From Symbiodinium microadriaticum (taxonomy: Eukaryota; Sar; Dinophyceae; Suessiales; Symbiodiniaceae): 64,000 nt of DNA. Numbering within the stretch: position 1 is the stretch's first letter; the number at the start of each line of letters is the position of its first letter. Positions 19,900 to 31,298 of the stretch are shown here, one piece after another. Made by a program: the position numbers and the translations under genes. The notes beneath the pieces are model-generated. The model was not told where the DNA came from, did not search any database, and saw only the letters and a program-made list of their open reading frames with translations. The stretch lies in the NCBI GenBank assembly GCA_001939145.1, contig LSRX01000717.1, forward strand, positions 189,732-253,731, in the 5' to 3' direction.

Positions 19900-21660
19900 G
19901 AGCTTCCTTCCCCCCGAAGGAGGGCCGTGGTCAGGGTCGAGCGTGGCTCAGGGACCCTCAGCACTTGAGAAAAAGGAGCGGCACGGACAAGACTCAAGCC
20001 CCGCTGGGAAAGATGCGAAGGCTCCCCCAGAGCGGACTCCAGATTAACCCCACAACTCCCCTCCGGATGCAAGGAGGCGGCACAGGCCCCCAAGCAAAGG
20101 TGCAGTACTTGCGGCCCCTCTTGCTTGCTTGCTTGCTAACCTAACACTGGCAGGTTAGGTAGCGTAAGTACCTGGTAGTTAGTAGCGCTGTGTTGAGCCC
20201 CGGAGTGGTCTCGGTGTAGAGCTCTGTTCGGCACGGGTCCCGCAATGGGATTGGGAATGATTGGGAAACGCAGCGGGGCACGGCTAAGTAAGCTACCCTC
20301 CGCCTTCCTTCCGCTGCGGTTGAGTCCAACAAGTTGGACCCTTGCCGAGGCACCCCTGTTCCCATCTGGTTTCAGAGAGGAGGCATTGGGGTCATTAGAG
20401 GATGACTTCAAACACGTCGGAAGGACTGGCTGGTGGCGTGTCGCGTGTGGTGGTCGCAAAGCCCCATCCCCGCCTTACCTTTAGGTCTGCATCCCGGCCC
20501 CATCCCCGCGCCCACTATGGCAGTATCCTTAGTCCCTGCGACCACCACATTCCTCACTTTGAGCTCAACAAGCGTGCCATCTCTGGCAAATCTCCGATTG
20601 GCCAAGCAGCAGCAACACAACAAACACAAAGCCTTGCAAAACGAGCTACTCAGCTACTCTCTCTTGCTTGCTTGCTTGCTCGCCGTTTGAGGAGCAGGGC
20701 TGCCCCTACTCCCCTGCGCACTCGCGCTACGGCTTCTGTCTGACGTCTGGTGGTCGGCGTGAGACTGTTGAGAGTCGGCATGTTCGAAGGACCAGACCAC
20801 ACCAGCAAGCCCTCATGCAAGCACCATATCCACCAGCTACTCTCTCTCTCTCTCTCTCTCTCTCGCTTTCCCTCCCCCTTGTCTTCGTCTGACGCTACCA
20901 CTATGAGGGCACATCGGAGAAAACCCCCAACCCCGGCGTCATGCAGTCTACGCAATCTATCGTCGTTTCACAAATAGACGGGAATGGAATTGAAATCTGT
21001 TACCCAAGTTGACCCCTGATCAGGTTCGTTCGAAACAGTCCCGACTTGAGGACCCTGCAGGAAACCACATGCACAGAAGTCCCTCTAGCAGCTGTCTAAC
21101 TTCGTTGTTTCAAACATTCAACAAAACATAAATTTCTACACCTACCGCATGCTGCCGATTGCAATTAGCAGGGAATCTCCAGCGCCCAAACCTTGGCGGT
21201 ACTTCTTCCCGCACTCAAGTTTTGAGGGTCTGTCTAAACATGAATCTAGAAGCACTTACTGACGAACCCCTCCAAGGGGCTAGCTGCTTGACTGCCGCTG
21301 GGCCGCACGGCCGGTTGCTCTCACATTGCGCGCTTTGGTGCAGCGGTAAGGCACAAACAATGCCCTTGCAACCACACTGGCCCTGCACAAGCGGTAAGAC
21401 ACATACTTTCGTGGAACAGGGCACTTTTGGCACCCGTAGCATTTTGTTGGGATGACGCTTCCTTGAAGCCAAAATCCAGCACCACCTGCTTGTAGCGTCC
21501 TGGTCGCCAGTGCAGATCTGAAAAGGCTTGCGAGCAGAAAGTCTCCATATTCCATGGCCGACAAGCAGGCTAATGCTTCAAGATCCTGCTCAAGATTTCT
21601 GAACCAGTGTTTCTTGTCAACACTGGCCGACTAAAGCTACCCTCAAATGCCGCGAGCTGA
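19900..21660. other. Anonymous region with simple repeats
   Basis: No gene recognised. (CTTG)n occurs near 20124 and 20660, and (CT)n at 20840..20864. A tRNA box-A-like string near 21333 has no matching box B. Short frames on both strands look like chance. Confidence 0.5.
20840..20864. repeat. (CT)n microsatellite
   Basis: About 12 perfect CT units. Confidence 0.95.
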
Positions 21661-22636
21661 TCATACATCACACTTGTCACCAGCTCGTACCCGCCAGAGT
21701 TTCGACACTAGTGAGGAATCCGGTTGCAGCTCGACGGCACGTGCCATGAGACACGGGGCAACGAACTCAAAAAGCACTGCAAATTCCTGTAAGGCGCTCC
21801 CGCCAGAGGTATGGCTGGGATCAGCTTGGCTGCTGGCCAGGCCGCCTTCCCAACCAGAACTGTAACCGTTGCTGTCAAGAGCTGGAACGAGGTTTGTCAA
21901 AGACTGTGTTGGCTTTGCTCCATGGTCATGATCTTCAGCGATTCCTCCCAAGGAGAGGAATTGTGTCTAAGTTTCCGCCAAGTGCGAGCAGGGGTGTCCT
22001 TGAGCTCCCGTAGCTCCTTTATGAGCTCAGCCTCTGGCATCCTCTCTCGCAGGCTTGCCCTGGAGCCACCTGCAGCACAAATGGATCGCCAAACTCGAGG
22101 GCATGCATGTCTCGCCTGATGTTGCCGATGGTGATGAAGCTTGACTCATGGCGCTGCCCGTCACAGTCGAGGAGGACTGACTTCGAGACGGGACCGTCGG
22201 CCTAAGATGCGTGCACCTACCCTGCATCCGGCCAGACATCGAGTCCAAGCGACTGCTTCTGGAGCTTCTGACTTTGAAGGCTCATCGACTTTTGCAACGG
22301 TAGCCTGCAGTTGTGGCTGCCTCGCACGGGTCGTGTGGGGGGGGGCAAAGTCGTCTTGTCTTGTCGGAGCTAAAGCTCGGCTTATCTTCCAACGCAGCAC
22401 TGAAACACCGCTCTGTGGCCTTGAGAGGCACCGGAAAGCTGCTTGCTGTACGAGCTCTGAGATGACAAAGAGTTCTGTCGCGCATAAACTGCCCACGAGG
22501 TCGATCTTTGTAGCGCTGCAATTGACATCCCGGACCTCTAGCGATTCAAACTGCGCTAGAATCCTGAAAGGCAAGTTGCAGCCCACACAGGATAAGCCTG
22601 ATCGCACTCCTGCAGACTGTACGTACCTTCAAAAGA
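21661..22636 (-). other. Coherent minus frames downstream of paralog 1
   Basis: Minus frames 22607..22380 ('FRILAQFESLEVRDVNCS', 'LVGSLCATELFVISELVQ') and 21951..21661 look protein-like and lie on the same strand immediately downstream of the gene fragment at 22637..24162. They may be its 3' exons. No domain is recognised and splice sites were not resolved. Confidence 0.25.
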
Positions 22637-24162
22637 TCACTTAAGTTCAGCTGAGCCCAGCCTTGGAGGCGTGAAACATTCCGAGGTCCTGGGAGACCTG
22701 CCGTGAGATGAGGTGTTGACAGCCCGTTTGCGGAGCTGCTCTGGCAGTCTGCTGCAGACATGCGACGGGAGGGATCGGCCATCCAACGGTGACAAAAATC
22801 GCGGCTCCAGCAGCACCGCATGCATAGAGGACTTGTCGGGGTTATCAAACCGGATGCAAAGCGTCAGCCAGTCGCCAGTGTTGGGAGCACTAGGCTTCTG
22901 AATAAAACCTGGGCACATGGCACGCTTCCTGCATGGATCTCGCCGCCTGCGCTTCCTGAACTCAACTCTGGCCGAGAAACAAGGGTGGCCGTGGCGTCTG
23001 TGAGGACAAATCACAGCAGACAAACCATTGAGGTGTATCATGTGGCCTTGGCTTCTCTGCACTCGTCCAGCTGTATCAGGGAGACAGTTGCCTCCTCAAT
23101 CACACTTCGTGCGTGCCTGGCTTATGGAGGTCGCCTTTTGAGCCTTTGAAACATGGTGTTTTGCGGCATGCGCTTGGCCGCATTGCAACTCAGGCCGTGC
23201 AGCAAATTGTGGGCCTGATAGCCTGCGGGAAGGTTCGCGAAAAAATGCTGTTGGATGCAATGCTGTGTCGACATGCTCAGGCGAATTATGAAGCAGCAAA
23301 AGCGAAGTTTCTAGTCATTCATCTCCACTTCCGTTCAGGTCATGGCAGGACCCACACAAATCACATGCTGCAGTATGTTCAGGATGTTGCTGGGCTGAAG
23401 TGGCACCCTATATGGGCCACTATTGAACTTGCAAGGAGGACAAGCATAAAAACGCTGAAGCAGCACGTTGCGCCTTTTCAAATCCTGCCGGGGAAACAGA
23501 TCATGGCACCAAGTTTGCAAGACTATCTTCTATGCAGGCAAGGTTTCGCGAAATTCTGGGTAGCGACATCCCTGCCAGCGGCACAACAGTGGATGAAGGC
23601 CAATGAAGGCCTAGAGAACTGTGACATGCGATATGCTGCGTTCATGGTACAGACCAGAAGTAAAAGCGTGTCGCAACGTGGCCAAAGCGAATGTCCAGGC
23701 TACCACTTCCGGAGGGTCCGAACCATCGCGTGCACTTGTCTACGTGCTGAGGAGGACTAGGCATTAGCTTACAGGGATGCATCGGCGATGTTCGCGAAAC
23801 GAAACTCATGGACGCTTGACATCTGCGAAATAAAATCGACAAGAATACCGAAGCTTGTCCAAGGCTCTGCTCTGCAGGCCGCCCAGAACAACATGTGTGC
23901 CCAGTCGCCACTCGGAGTGTACTGGAATGACTTCTCCAAGGTTTGCTCGACACCTGCCAACTGCAGTTCTGTCACAGTTGCTCCCAGGCCTGAACGACTT
24001 GCCGTCACTTTGAGGCCAGGACTCACGGACAAAAATGCTTCTTGAGTCGTCCAGAACCGCGAGCGTGCAATTTGGTATGTCGACACCTCTACCAAAAGAC
24101 TTGACTTCGAGGCATGGGACGTCGCTATTTCCTTCGCAAATCCAAGCTTTTGGCTGAAGCAC
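22637..24162 (-). CDS. Tandem paralog 1, unrecognised module protein (interrupted)
   Basis: Two minus-strand pieces correspond to one continuous frame in the neighbouring copy at 24559..25572. The upstream piece (about 24162..23860) contains 'CTLAVLDDSRSIFV' and 'HSEWRLGTHVVLGGLQS', matching 'MVAVLDPSRTFKI' and 'HRDWRLGTRHIIGGLQS'. The downstream piece (about 23062..22700) contains 'HLNGLSAVICPHRRHGHPCF' and 'LEPRFL', matching 'HLNGLTATVREHRRYGHPCF' and 'LEPRFL'. Between them lie about 800 bases, including a plus-strand open frame (23113..23760), so this copy carries a large intron or insertion. About 23 extra codons follow 'HPCF', and another extra block precedes 'HSEW'; these may be small introns. 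The conserved pattern L-N-G-L...H-R-x-G-H-P...L-E-P-R-F-L defines a module I do not recognise. Function unknown. Confidence 0.45.
23113..23760 (+). CDS. Unrecognised 215-residue open frame
   Basis: A plus-strand frame from about 23113 to a stop at 23758, within the interval that splits paralog 1. From about residue 20 it reads like a helical soluble protein: 'ALGRIATQAVQQIVGLIACG', 'REKMLLDAMLCRHAQANYEA', 'TNHMLQYVQDVAGLKWHPIW'. It becomes Ser/Arg/Cys-rich at the end. No family recognised and no stop for 215 codons. It could be an inserted gene, a retro-derived copy or an exon of a plus-strand gene. The start codon is uncertain. Confidence 0.35.
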   Translation: MPGLWRSPFEPLKHGVLRHALGRIATQAVQQIVGLIACGKVREKMLLDAMLCRHAQANYEAAKAKFLVIHLHFRSGHGRTHTNHMLQYVQDVAGLKWHPIWATIELARRTSIKTLKQHVAPFQILPGKQIMAPSLQDYLLCRQGFAKFWVATSLPAAQQWMKANEGLENCDMRYAAFMVQTRSKSVSQRGQSECPGYHFRRVRTIACTCLRAEED

Positions 24163-24558
24163 CTGTGACCACTGCTGGGCACAAACTGAACTTCGACGAT
24201 TGAGAGCAGTCCAGCATCACAAGATCGCCTGTTCAAGCAGCATTGCGCCCAGGTTTCAGTAGGTGCAGATAAGGCCTGGCTCCAGCTCATGAAATGGTTG
24301 AACGCTGCCGGTGAGCTCCTGGCCCATCAGGCGCGTCACTCAGTCTGTGGCATCGATGTCACAAACGACACCGTGCTGCTTGCATCTAGGGGCAGACACG
24401 AGTTCAGAATCTGCTTCATCTGCACCTGTACTCATCTCGGCTATAGGCAGCAGCCATGACAGCCTCAGCACGACTCGCCTGATATTACCTCATGACTCAT
24501 GAACATCAAAGCCATCACAGACATTACTAAGGCATGCCGCCGCTCGCGAGGCAGTGGA

Positions 24559-25572
24559 TCAGTGGCTGCCAAGACAGATGACAAGCGGATTACTGTCGGA
24601 AACTCCTCCTCCACGTGTCGCGTGTGCCTCATCAGACGGGCCATGCAGTGCAAAGCCATGGAACCTCGATAACGCAGTGCAAACTGGCTGTGGTCCGGAC
24701 GCCCCGACAAGCCAGGACAGCATTGCTAGGAAGCCGCCAGTGCAAGTTGGAATTGGCCGGCATGGCACTGGACCTTCGACCTGTGCTTTGGTGCGGACCG
24801 CACTAGTCCTACGAGTAGAACGTGAATGGGCCCCTGAGGACCTGGCCTTCGACTTGTGGTTCGATGTGGGTTCCATCTCTTCAATTGCTTGCAGACTGGA
24901 AGACAGCTCCAGCCGGGCCTTTCCCTCAAAGGATGCTGGGGGACACGCACACCGTTTCGATGTGAGCAGAGTGCGAGAGGGTGCGCCGTCTTCTGGAACA
25001 CGCTCACTAAGTATGGTATCGTGGCATCGGGTGGTGTCTTGTAGGGTCTTGAGATACAAAGCCAGAAAGCGTGGCTCCAGAAGCAAGGCTCCTGAAGCAC
25101 CTGCGAGGGTCTCAGTCGTTTTCTCCCATCTCACGCAGAGCCTCAGCTTGCTGTCTCCCTCCGGCTTTGGCAAGAAGCATGGATGACCATATCGACGATG
25201 TTCCCGAACCGTGGCAGTCAAGCCGTTAAGATGCTGCATCTTGCTGCTCTGCAGGCCTCCAATGATGTGGCGAGTTCCCAAGCGCCAATCTCTGTGAATC
25301 GTACGCAAAGCGCGGAATGCCGCGTGGCACTCCCCGATCTTGAAAGTTCGCGACGGATCCAACACGGCCACCATGCAGTCAATTGGCGTGACATCGAGGA
25401 CAACCGCTGCAGCACCTCGAAATTCTGGATGTACATCGTTTCCAAGCGCGACAAAATCGCCGGCTGCAAAGTTTTCCTTCGGAAAAAGTGAAGACTGGAA
25501 CGAACCATCATTCAGAAGACGAAAAGCACTGTCTGTGTAGTACCTATGCCAAAAAGAGCAAGAACGAAACAA
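24559..25572 (-). CDS. Tandem paralog 2, unrecognised module protein
   Basis: A single minus frame of 337 codons, open from 25572 to the stop at 24559. The first half is globular-looking: 'NFAAGDFVALGNDVHPEFRG', 'VAVLDPSRTFKI', 'HRDWRLGTRHIIGGLQS', 'HLNGLTATVREHRRYGHPCF', 'KLRLCVRWEKTTETLAGASG' and 'LLLEPRFLALYLKTL' (about residues 30-190). The last 140 residues are Ser/Arg-rich and less regular, and real coding may end or splice before them. The first half matches paralog 1 block by block, which supports real coding sequence. No known domain is named with confidence; the module recalls SH3-like 'NGL...V' repeats, but that is only a visual resemblance. Confidence 0.5.
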   Translation of the reverse strand: MFRSCSFWHRYYTDSAFRLLNDGSFQSSLFPKENFAAGDFVALGNDVHPEFRGAAAVVLDVTPIDCMVAVLDPSRTFKIGECHAAFRALRTIHRDWRLGTRHIIGGLQSSKMQHLNGLTATVREHRRYGHPCFLPKPEGDSKLRLCVRWEKTTETLAGASGALLLEPRFLALYLKTLQDTTRCHDTILSERVPEDGAPSRTLLTSKRCACPPASFEGKARLELSSSLQAIEEMEPTSNHKSKARSSGAHSRSTRRTSAVRTKAQVEGPVPCRPIPTCTGGFLAMLSWLVGASGPQPVCTALSRFHGFALHGPSDEAHATRGGGVSDSNPLVICLGSH

Positions 25573-28500
25573 ATTTTAACTGAATTCTGCTTTGAAGCAG
25601 CATTTAGTAGCCTGCTGCTGTTCGGCAACACCTGAAGGCTTCACACTATGCCCATGCAGCAACACGACAACATCCGATTAGCAACTCACAGTTTCGTAGC
25701 TGATGCGCCTGCTTGCAGGGATCAAGACGCGCGTCATCCTTCAGCTTCGTTGCCTTGGCTGCTCGGGTGCCCCATGGCTTAGGCCCCGCCCAAAAAGGAC
25801 CCCAATCACTGCTTTGGTTCTCCACTCCATTTCACGGCCGAGCCGCATTGGCCACGGGTCTGGCATCGCACAAGGAAGCAAACTTGCAAACTTGCGGAAG
25901 CCTGAGATCACCGTAGGAACCGCAGCACTGACAACCGCTCAAGTCTGAAATATTTAGGTGTGGAGGGGTCTGGTGGCTCTGCGAGGCGCGGCCTGTGCCC
26001 GCAGCGGCTCCACGAGTTCCGACTGTCAGTGCACATCTTCAACTGAAATCACGTACAAGTACAAGTGCACCACAAGTGCACCGCAGGCGCCGAATTCAGT
26101 GTAAAGTCCAGTACCTTGATGAATCCAGCGTGCCTGTCTCGTGCTCATTTAGCATACCGCTGGACATCATGAAACAAACAGGGCAAACACTCGGAGGCTC
26201 CTAGACACTCCTCGGTGTGGTCTCGAAATTCCAACAGTCTGTAGTCTATGCGGTGCAAGAATTTCGCGAAATTCCATACCGTGCTCCTCCCACAGTGCTG
26301 CGCGCAGCGTGAGGTGCTCATCGTCTTCCCGTCAATGTCGTGCGCGCTGTGCCGTGCACAATTATTTTGGCCTCGACTCGTTGTTTCATTCCCACCTCCA
26401 TGAATCGCACTCTTGCCATAGCCCCACGGAGATTTTTATTTCGGGTGCGACTCATGCTTTTGCATGCAGTGCGTGCCAGTCGTGCTCCCGCGACGGGGTG
26501 CTGAGCAATTTGGACTCAGGGGGCAGGGTTAGTAGGCATGTAGGATTTGGACTACTAGAGTAGAGGCCTACATCGGCATGTAGCCAGCCGGGATTCTGGG
26601 CAAGGTGAACCGAAAGTACAGCAGCAATCCTACCGACAACCTCGGAGAGGGCTTTAGTTCAACTACAAAGACGAAGTTGGCCAAGAACTTGTCCGAGCAA
26701 CTCCTCAGGCGAATGGCGCGCTGCAGGACGACCAGGCCACCAAGCTTCGAAGAGTTTGGTGATACCGGCTGCACAACCTGCACGCAGGGGGAACGACACC
26801 TTCCTTGTGAGAGTTCTTTCTCTTTGCAAAAGCGGCGAGCGAGAGAGAGCGGGAGAGAGAGAGAGGCAGCAAGGGATGACTTACACCTGAGCACATCCCT
26901 CATGCTGCTATGAGCATGACTTGATTTCATTATGTCTGATTGCCCGAATATAACCACTTCTTTGCAGGTGATGGCAGCGAAAGCGTACGTGCTGAGCCTG
27001 TGCGTTCTGCCGCATCCATGGCAGAGTGCCATGCATGAGGCAAGCTTGCAGCCAATAAGAAATCGCAGCATGCTGACATTCAGCAATTTCCAGATCGCGA
27101 CAGCACAAAGCAGCTTGGATTACTCAAATCAACAGCACCGAAATAAACGGGCTTTTCCATGCAGGCCACAGTTCAGCACGGAAGCTTTGACTCCGACAGG
27201 CCCGATCACAGCTTCTGAGGTTACTGGGTCATTCCAAGTGCGCGCACCATCAGCTGCACCACCTTCAAGAGGCCCAGAAGAACCTGCCGGCTGATGTTTC
27301 CAGCCGCCACGGAAAACACAACCGGACACCCGCAGCTGGCCAGCGATCCAAACCAGACGAAACCAGCTGACACTCATCAAAGCTACGGCACAAAGCATGA
27401 GTCAGCTGTTAGCAAGCAGCTCTGGTTTGAACGCCAGCGAAAATCATGGCAGCACTGAGAGCTGCTGGAATATAATTGAAAGGGTTATCGCGTGCTAGTT
27501 CTTGGGTAAGAACTTCTTCGCAGTTTGTGCGATCACCACGGACACTACCCCGAACGCCAGGCAACCCTGCAATGCCGGCACCTCGGTCTCCAGTATGCTT
27601 CGCAGGCGTGTGTATTCATGCAATTCAACATCATCGCCAACTGTTTGTAGAATCTGATCTTACATGACAGCGGGCTCTTCTTCTGACACACAAAACGTAG
27701 CTGAATACCAGTAGCCAGGACGTGCATCAGACTGAGCAGCAGGCCACCTCTGCAAGCTGGCCATTTATGGCCGCGGCCAATGTAGCCACAAGCGCGCCAA
27801 CGACCGCACAAGGCCCTCCGAGCTCCAGGGCTTGCTGCCGCTTCCTCAGCCAGTCTGGTGGCTATCTTGTGCTGAAGTGCGGCCTGGTTTCGGGTCCTCA
27901 CTGCCTCACCCTGCCGTGCTTAACTGCAAACTTGCAAGCGTGCTATGATCTTGGGCGTGGTGCTCCACATTTTCACTCTGCATCTGCTTTAACCTTACTA
28001 ACCTTGGAGACGAGATGGAATTCGCCTGTGCCAGTTCCGGCAGGCACCGGCTGTGTATGGTGTTCTTGGAAGCATCAGGACCCTGCTTGGAGGGCCAAGG
28101 GAAAACAGAATCAAGGACGTGGACAAACAGAAGAGCGTGGCATCATGACCAGTTCGATATTAAGGGCGGGAAGGGAAGAAGAGACGACGCCTAGATGCAA
28201 ACGGATCGGGTCCAGAAAGCTAGCTTTTGGAAGGAAGGGTGGAATGGATCTGCTGGTGCAAGTAGGAGGACGGGAGCCAATTAACCCATCGAGGCAAAAC
28301 TTGCGGACGAAGCCACGAAAGCCAGGGCTAGGTGGAAGGTCTAAGATGGGTGCTGATGCAGGGTCAGGTGGCCGGTGGCCGTGCAAGGGAATGCAGGCAT
28401 GAAGTTGTAAGATGGAAAGTGTTGCCCAACGAGTGGGTGGAAACAGAATCGGCGAGGGAGCGCAAGGGCCCGCACCAGATGCTGGCACATTACAGCCGAA

Positions 28501-28873
28501 GCAGGCAACAAGCATCAGCAAATCAAGCGTCGCATCATTTCGCATGCCGCTGGCAGAGATGAAGCAAAACAGGCGCAGCCACAGGCTTGCTCTTGCCAGA
28601 CGCAGTTAGAGCCTCGATGAGCCTCGTGGAAGGGCACGGACAACAGAAAGCCCAGCTCGGCGAAGAAATGAAAGGCAGCTGGAAGCTGGAGAGAGCGTGC
28701 TCCCGTTCCAAGTGAAGCTGAAAATTGTAGCGAGAGCCTGTTTATAGCTTCCACCACTCCACGCTCTTTTCTGGCCATGTCTGGTTGACTCCTTCTCTGG
28801 ATCTGGTGGAACTGTCAGTGCCATCCTTGCAACATCAGAATCTGGGCCATCGCCAGGTTATCCCGATACAAGT
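25573..28873. other. Anonymous region with candidate plus-strand exons
   Basis: No family recognised. A plus frame at 26605..26800 is hydrophilic and protein-like ('TKTKLAKNLSEQLLRRMAR'). Good acceptor-like strings 'tctttgcag' near 26968, 'atttccag' near 27092 and 'ccatgcag' near 27163 precede short open pieces, which suggests small exons of a plus-strand gene between 26580 and 27300. A (GA)-rich stretch lies at 26836..26866. 28111..28545 is open on minus but Pro/Cys-rich and unconvincing. Confidence 0.3.
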
Positions 28874-29320
28874 TCAATGCGAGCCGACCACGCCGGTCTT
28901 GCCCGAATTGCTGCCACGACTCTTGGTCAGGAAGCCCTTGTACTCGGCAGGTGGCTCAGTCATTGAGAAGGGCTTGTCAAGACTCCAGCGAAGTCCGAGA
29001 ACACAGCCTCCCACAACTGTAGAGACGGCGCATGGTGTGGAATCGTGGAACCAGCAGAGTTCGGACAGTGAAACGGGCACCTGCCTCAGATGGATTGACG
29101 TCCGGATTCGAAGACACCCCAGGCTACAGCTGCATTGGCGGCGACCGCGGAATAGTCGAAGCTTCCAGCAGCGACCATGCCCACGTACCTGAGCTCAACG
29201 GACTCCCACCGCCCGTCAACCGCAATGAAAGCGAGTCGCTTGTACACCCCGACAAGCGCAATAATGGCTGCCCCGGCATATCGAATCTGGGACTCCTTCA
29301 GTTTCGCCAAAAGTAAAGCA
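28874..29320 (-). CDS. 3' end of a spliced gene, unrecognised, one hydrophobic segment
   Basis: Two minus-strand exons with good splice signals. The upstream exon (about 29300..29189) encodes 'ESQIRYAGAAIIALVGVYKR' and 'LAFIAVDGRWESVELR' and ends at a consensus donor 'gtacgt' (29188..29183). The next exon begins at 29080 after 'ctgaggcag', encodes 'VPVSLSELCWFHDSTPCAV', a glycine/valine stretch and 'SMTEPPAEYKGFLTKSR', and ends at a TGA at 28874. The hydrophobic run in the upstream exon could be a membrane helix. Further upstream, 29460..29360 contains 'LLFWQHLLAYMEEGQQPYSQ' and may be another exon. No family recognised. Confidence 0.45.
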
Positions 29321-29639
29321 GTGGGCAAAAAAACTTGTCGAACAAGCAGGTAAGGCGGAGTCCTGAATAGTGATCATGCGGTCTTCCGCAACAAGCTGAG
29401 AATACGGCTGCTGGCCCTCCTCCATGTATGCAAGCAGATGCTGCCAGAATAGAAGCACTTGCACACCACACGTAGTGACAATGAAGACCTAATGATGCTC
29501 GAACTGAATTCCTACGAAAAAGCTCCGACACTCCGGCCAGCTGACATGTTGAAACTGAGCTGAAAGAAGCTCCACCAACTGCGTCAAGCTCCTTTGCCAC
29601 ATCGCTTTGGCGCATAGGTGTCCGGGCCTGCTACACAAG

Positions 29640-30619
29640 TGTACACACACGCGCAAGCCTCTTCTTGGTTGCTCCCACAGCAACACAGAGCACCGAGCCC
29701 GAGAAAACGGACTGGCGCGATGGACGATCACAACAGTTAGCGAAACAGCAGCAATCCTGTCACCTGTAACGCCACAACCACAGAAACAATCACACAAACA
29801 GTCTTGGCAGAACCCTAGCGGTGAAAGACTAGGCCAACATGTGTTTGGTTGTTGTTGTGATTACATATGTAGGGCCCAGCTACCCGGAGAACTGTATTGG
29901 GAAATTGTTATTGTCAAGTCTCGATTTCAGGCAAGGTATTGGTGAATTCGGCTTGTGGCGCAATTTAAAATCCACTCGGCCTTTCCAAACTTTGGGGTGT
30001 CAGGAACACCAGTGTACCCTGTCGCACAGTCGGCCCTCCCTCCCTCCGTCCCTCTCCCTGGGCTTGTTGGGCCCCGGTCCCCTCCCCTCCCCTCCCTCCC
30101 TCCGTCCTGTCGACGGCGTCCACCCCTAGCAGACTAAAAGCTGCTTCTCGGAGGAACCCAGCCGAACCCAGGGTGAGTTTCCCGACTTCTCTAGGCCGTT
30201 CGCAAGTCTCGGGGCAGCTCCACATGGGGGAGTTTTTTTTGCTTGCAATTCCCAAAATGCACTCTCCAGCACACCTTGCGCCGGCGCTGTATGGCAGCCG
30301 CGATCGCAGAGGAGGTGGAAGCCAAGGCCACAGAGCCCCAAGACAGCCGCGAAGGTCTGGCAGGGGGTTGGGGAAGGCCAGAGCAGGGGCCTCATCTTGC
30401 ATTCATGCAATCTGGAGCTCTGCATTGGCTGCTCTTGCAGAGGAGAGAGGCCTTGGCTTTGGGAGCTGTTGCCGAGGCCCCGCGCTCAATCCCGATCCCG
30501 CAGTGTTGCGCTGGGGCCGTGCGGGGATGGCCTGCAAGCCTGGGAAATTGTTCACAGCGTTCTCATAATTCCATGACGAGCTTTCAGTCACAAGCCTGAA
30601 CTTGTAGGAGGGTGTATCT
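29640..30619. other. CT/GC-rich stretch, one possible plus frame
   Basis: 29990..30115 is dense in 'ccctccctcc' pyrimidine tracts. A plus frame from ATG 30291 to about 30599 ('MAAAIAEEVEAKATEPQDSR' at its start) is Ala/Glu-rich and could be coding, but the opposite strand is also open and no domain is recognised. Confidence 0.25.
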
Positions 30620-30865
30620 CTAAATGCCTGCTTTCGTTTCCCCGCCTCCTTGGGCAACCAAGCTAGTGCCAATTATGAGTGACGGAATCCCGGAACCTCT
30701 GCACAAGCGAAGCGACTGTACCCCACGAAAGCGTCCATCGTGCCCGTGCCTTCGAGCCGAAAATCTAAAATGAAACGGTTGTTGTATCGCCGTGGGATCA
30801 GCCAGATTGGGTGCTATTGTGTGCACGGCACGCTGCATCAACATAGTCTGTGTTGCTTCCAGCAC
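30620..30865 (-). CDS. Possible exon, unrecognised
   Basis: An 81-codon minus frame with no obvious low complexity ('LMQRAVHTIAPNLADPTAIQ', then a basic stretch and 'GIPSLIIGTSLVAQGGG'). It lies downstream of the D-lactate dehydrogenase on the same strand. No family recognised and no clean splice sites. Low confidence. Confidence 0.22.
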   Translation of the reverse strand: MLEATQTMLMQRAVHTIAPNLADPTAIQQPFHFRFSARRHGHDGRFRGVQSLRLCRGSGIPSLIIGTSLVAQGGGETKAGI

Positions 30866-31298
30866 CCTGTCTCTGATAGACTAGAATTTCGCAAGTAGCT
30901 GCAAGCATGAGCCAATGAATCGTAACCCTGTCAGCCACTTTTCTCATCTGTGACCAGCGACTCAGTGGCCTAGTGGACAACAGCAGCGTGAGTGAAAACG
31001 GAAGGCACAAAGAAGGGAGCGCTTCATCATCTGACTGCGAATCTCAAGCGGTTCACATGTAGTCCTTCTTGTAGGATGTGCCTCCGACCTGCTAAGCACA
31101 GACAACAGACATCAACAAGCTATCTTGTGATTGCTCTCGCACGGTCCACAACTCATGGGGCAGGACAGTGCGGAAGCAACTGAGCTTTGCGCCCCAGGAT
31201 TCCTTAGCAGTGTGAGATTCGGGTCCATCCGCATGCTACCGCACCAATTCCCACCCCAGGAGTCACGAGACATCACTGTGATACTGGACTGACGGGGT

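Noticed and set aside
21325..21400. tRNA-like box A ('tggtgcagcggtaaggc')
   Set aside because: No matching box B or cloverleaf; at most a tRNA-derived relic.
26365..26385. Possible spliced-leader relic ('attattttggcctcg')
   Set aside because: Only about nine contiguous bases agree with the dinoflagellate leader, and the ends do not match. A similar weak match near 3190 was also dismissed.
28111..28545. 144-codon minus frame
   Set aside because: Pro/Cys/Ser-rich, irregular, and no splice or domain evidence.
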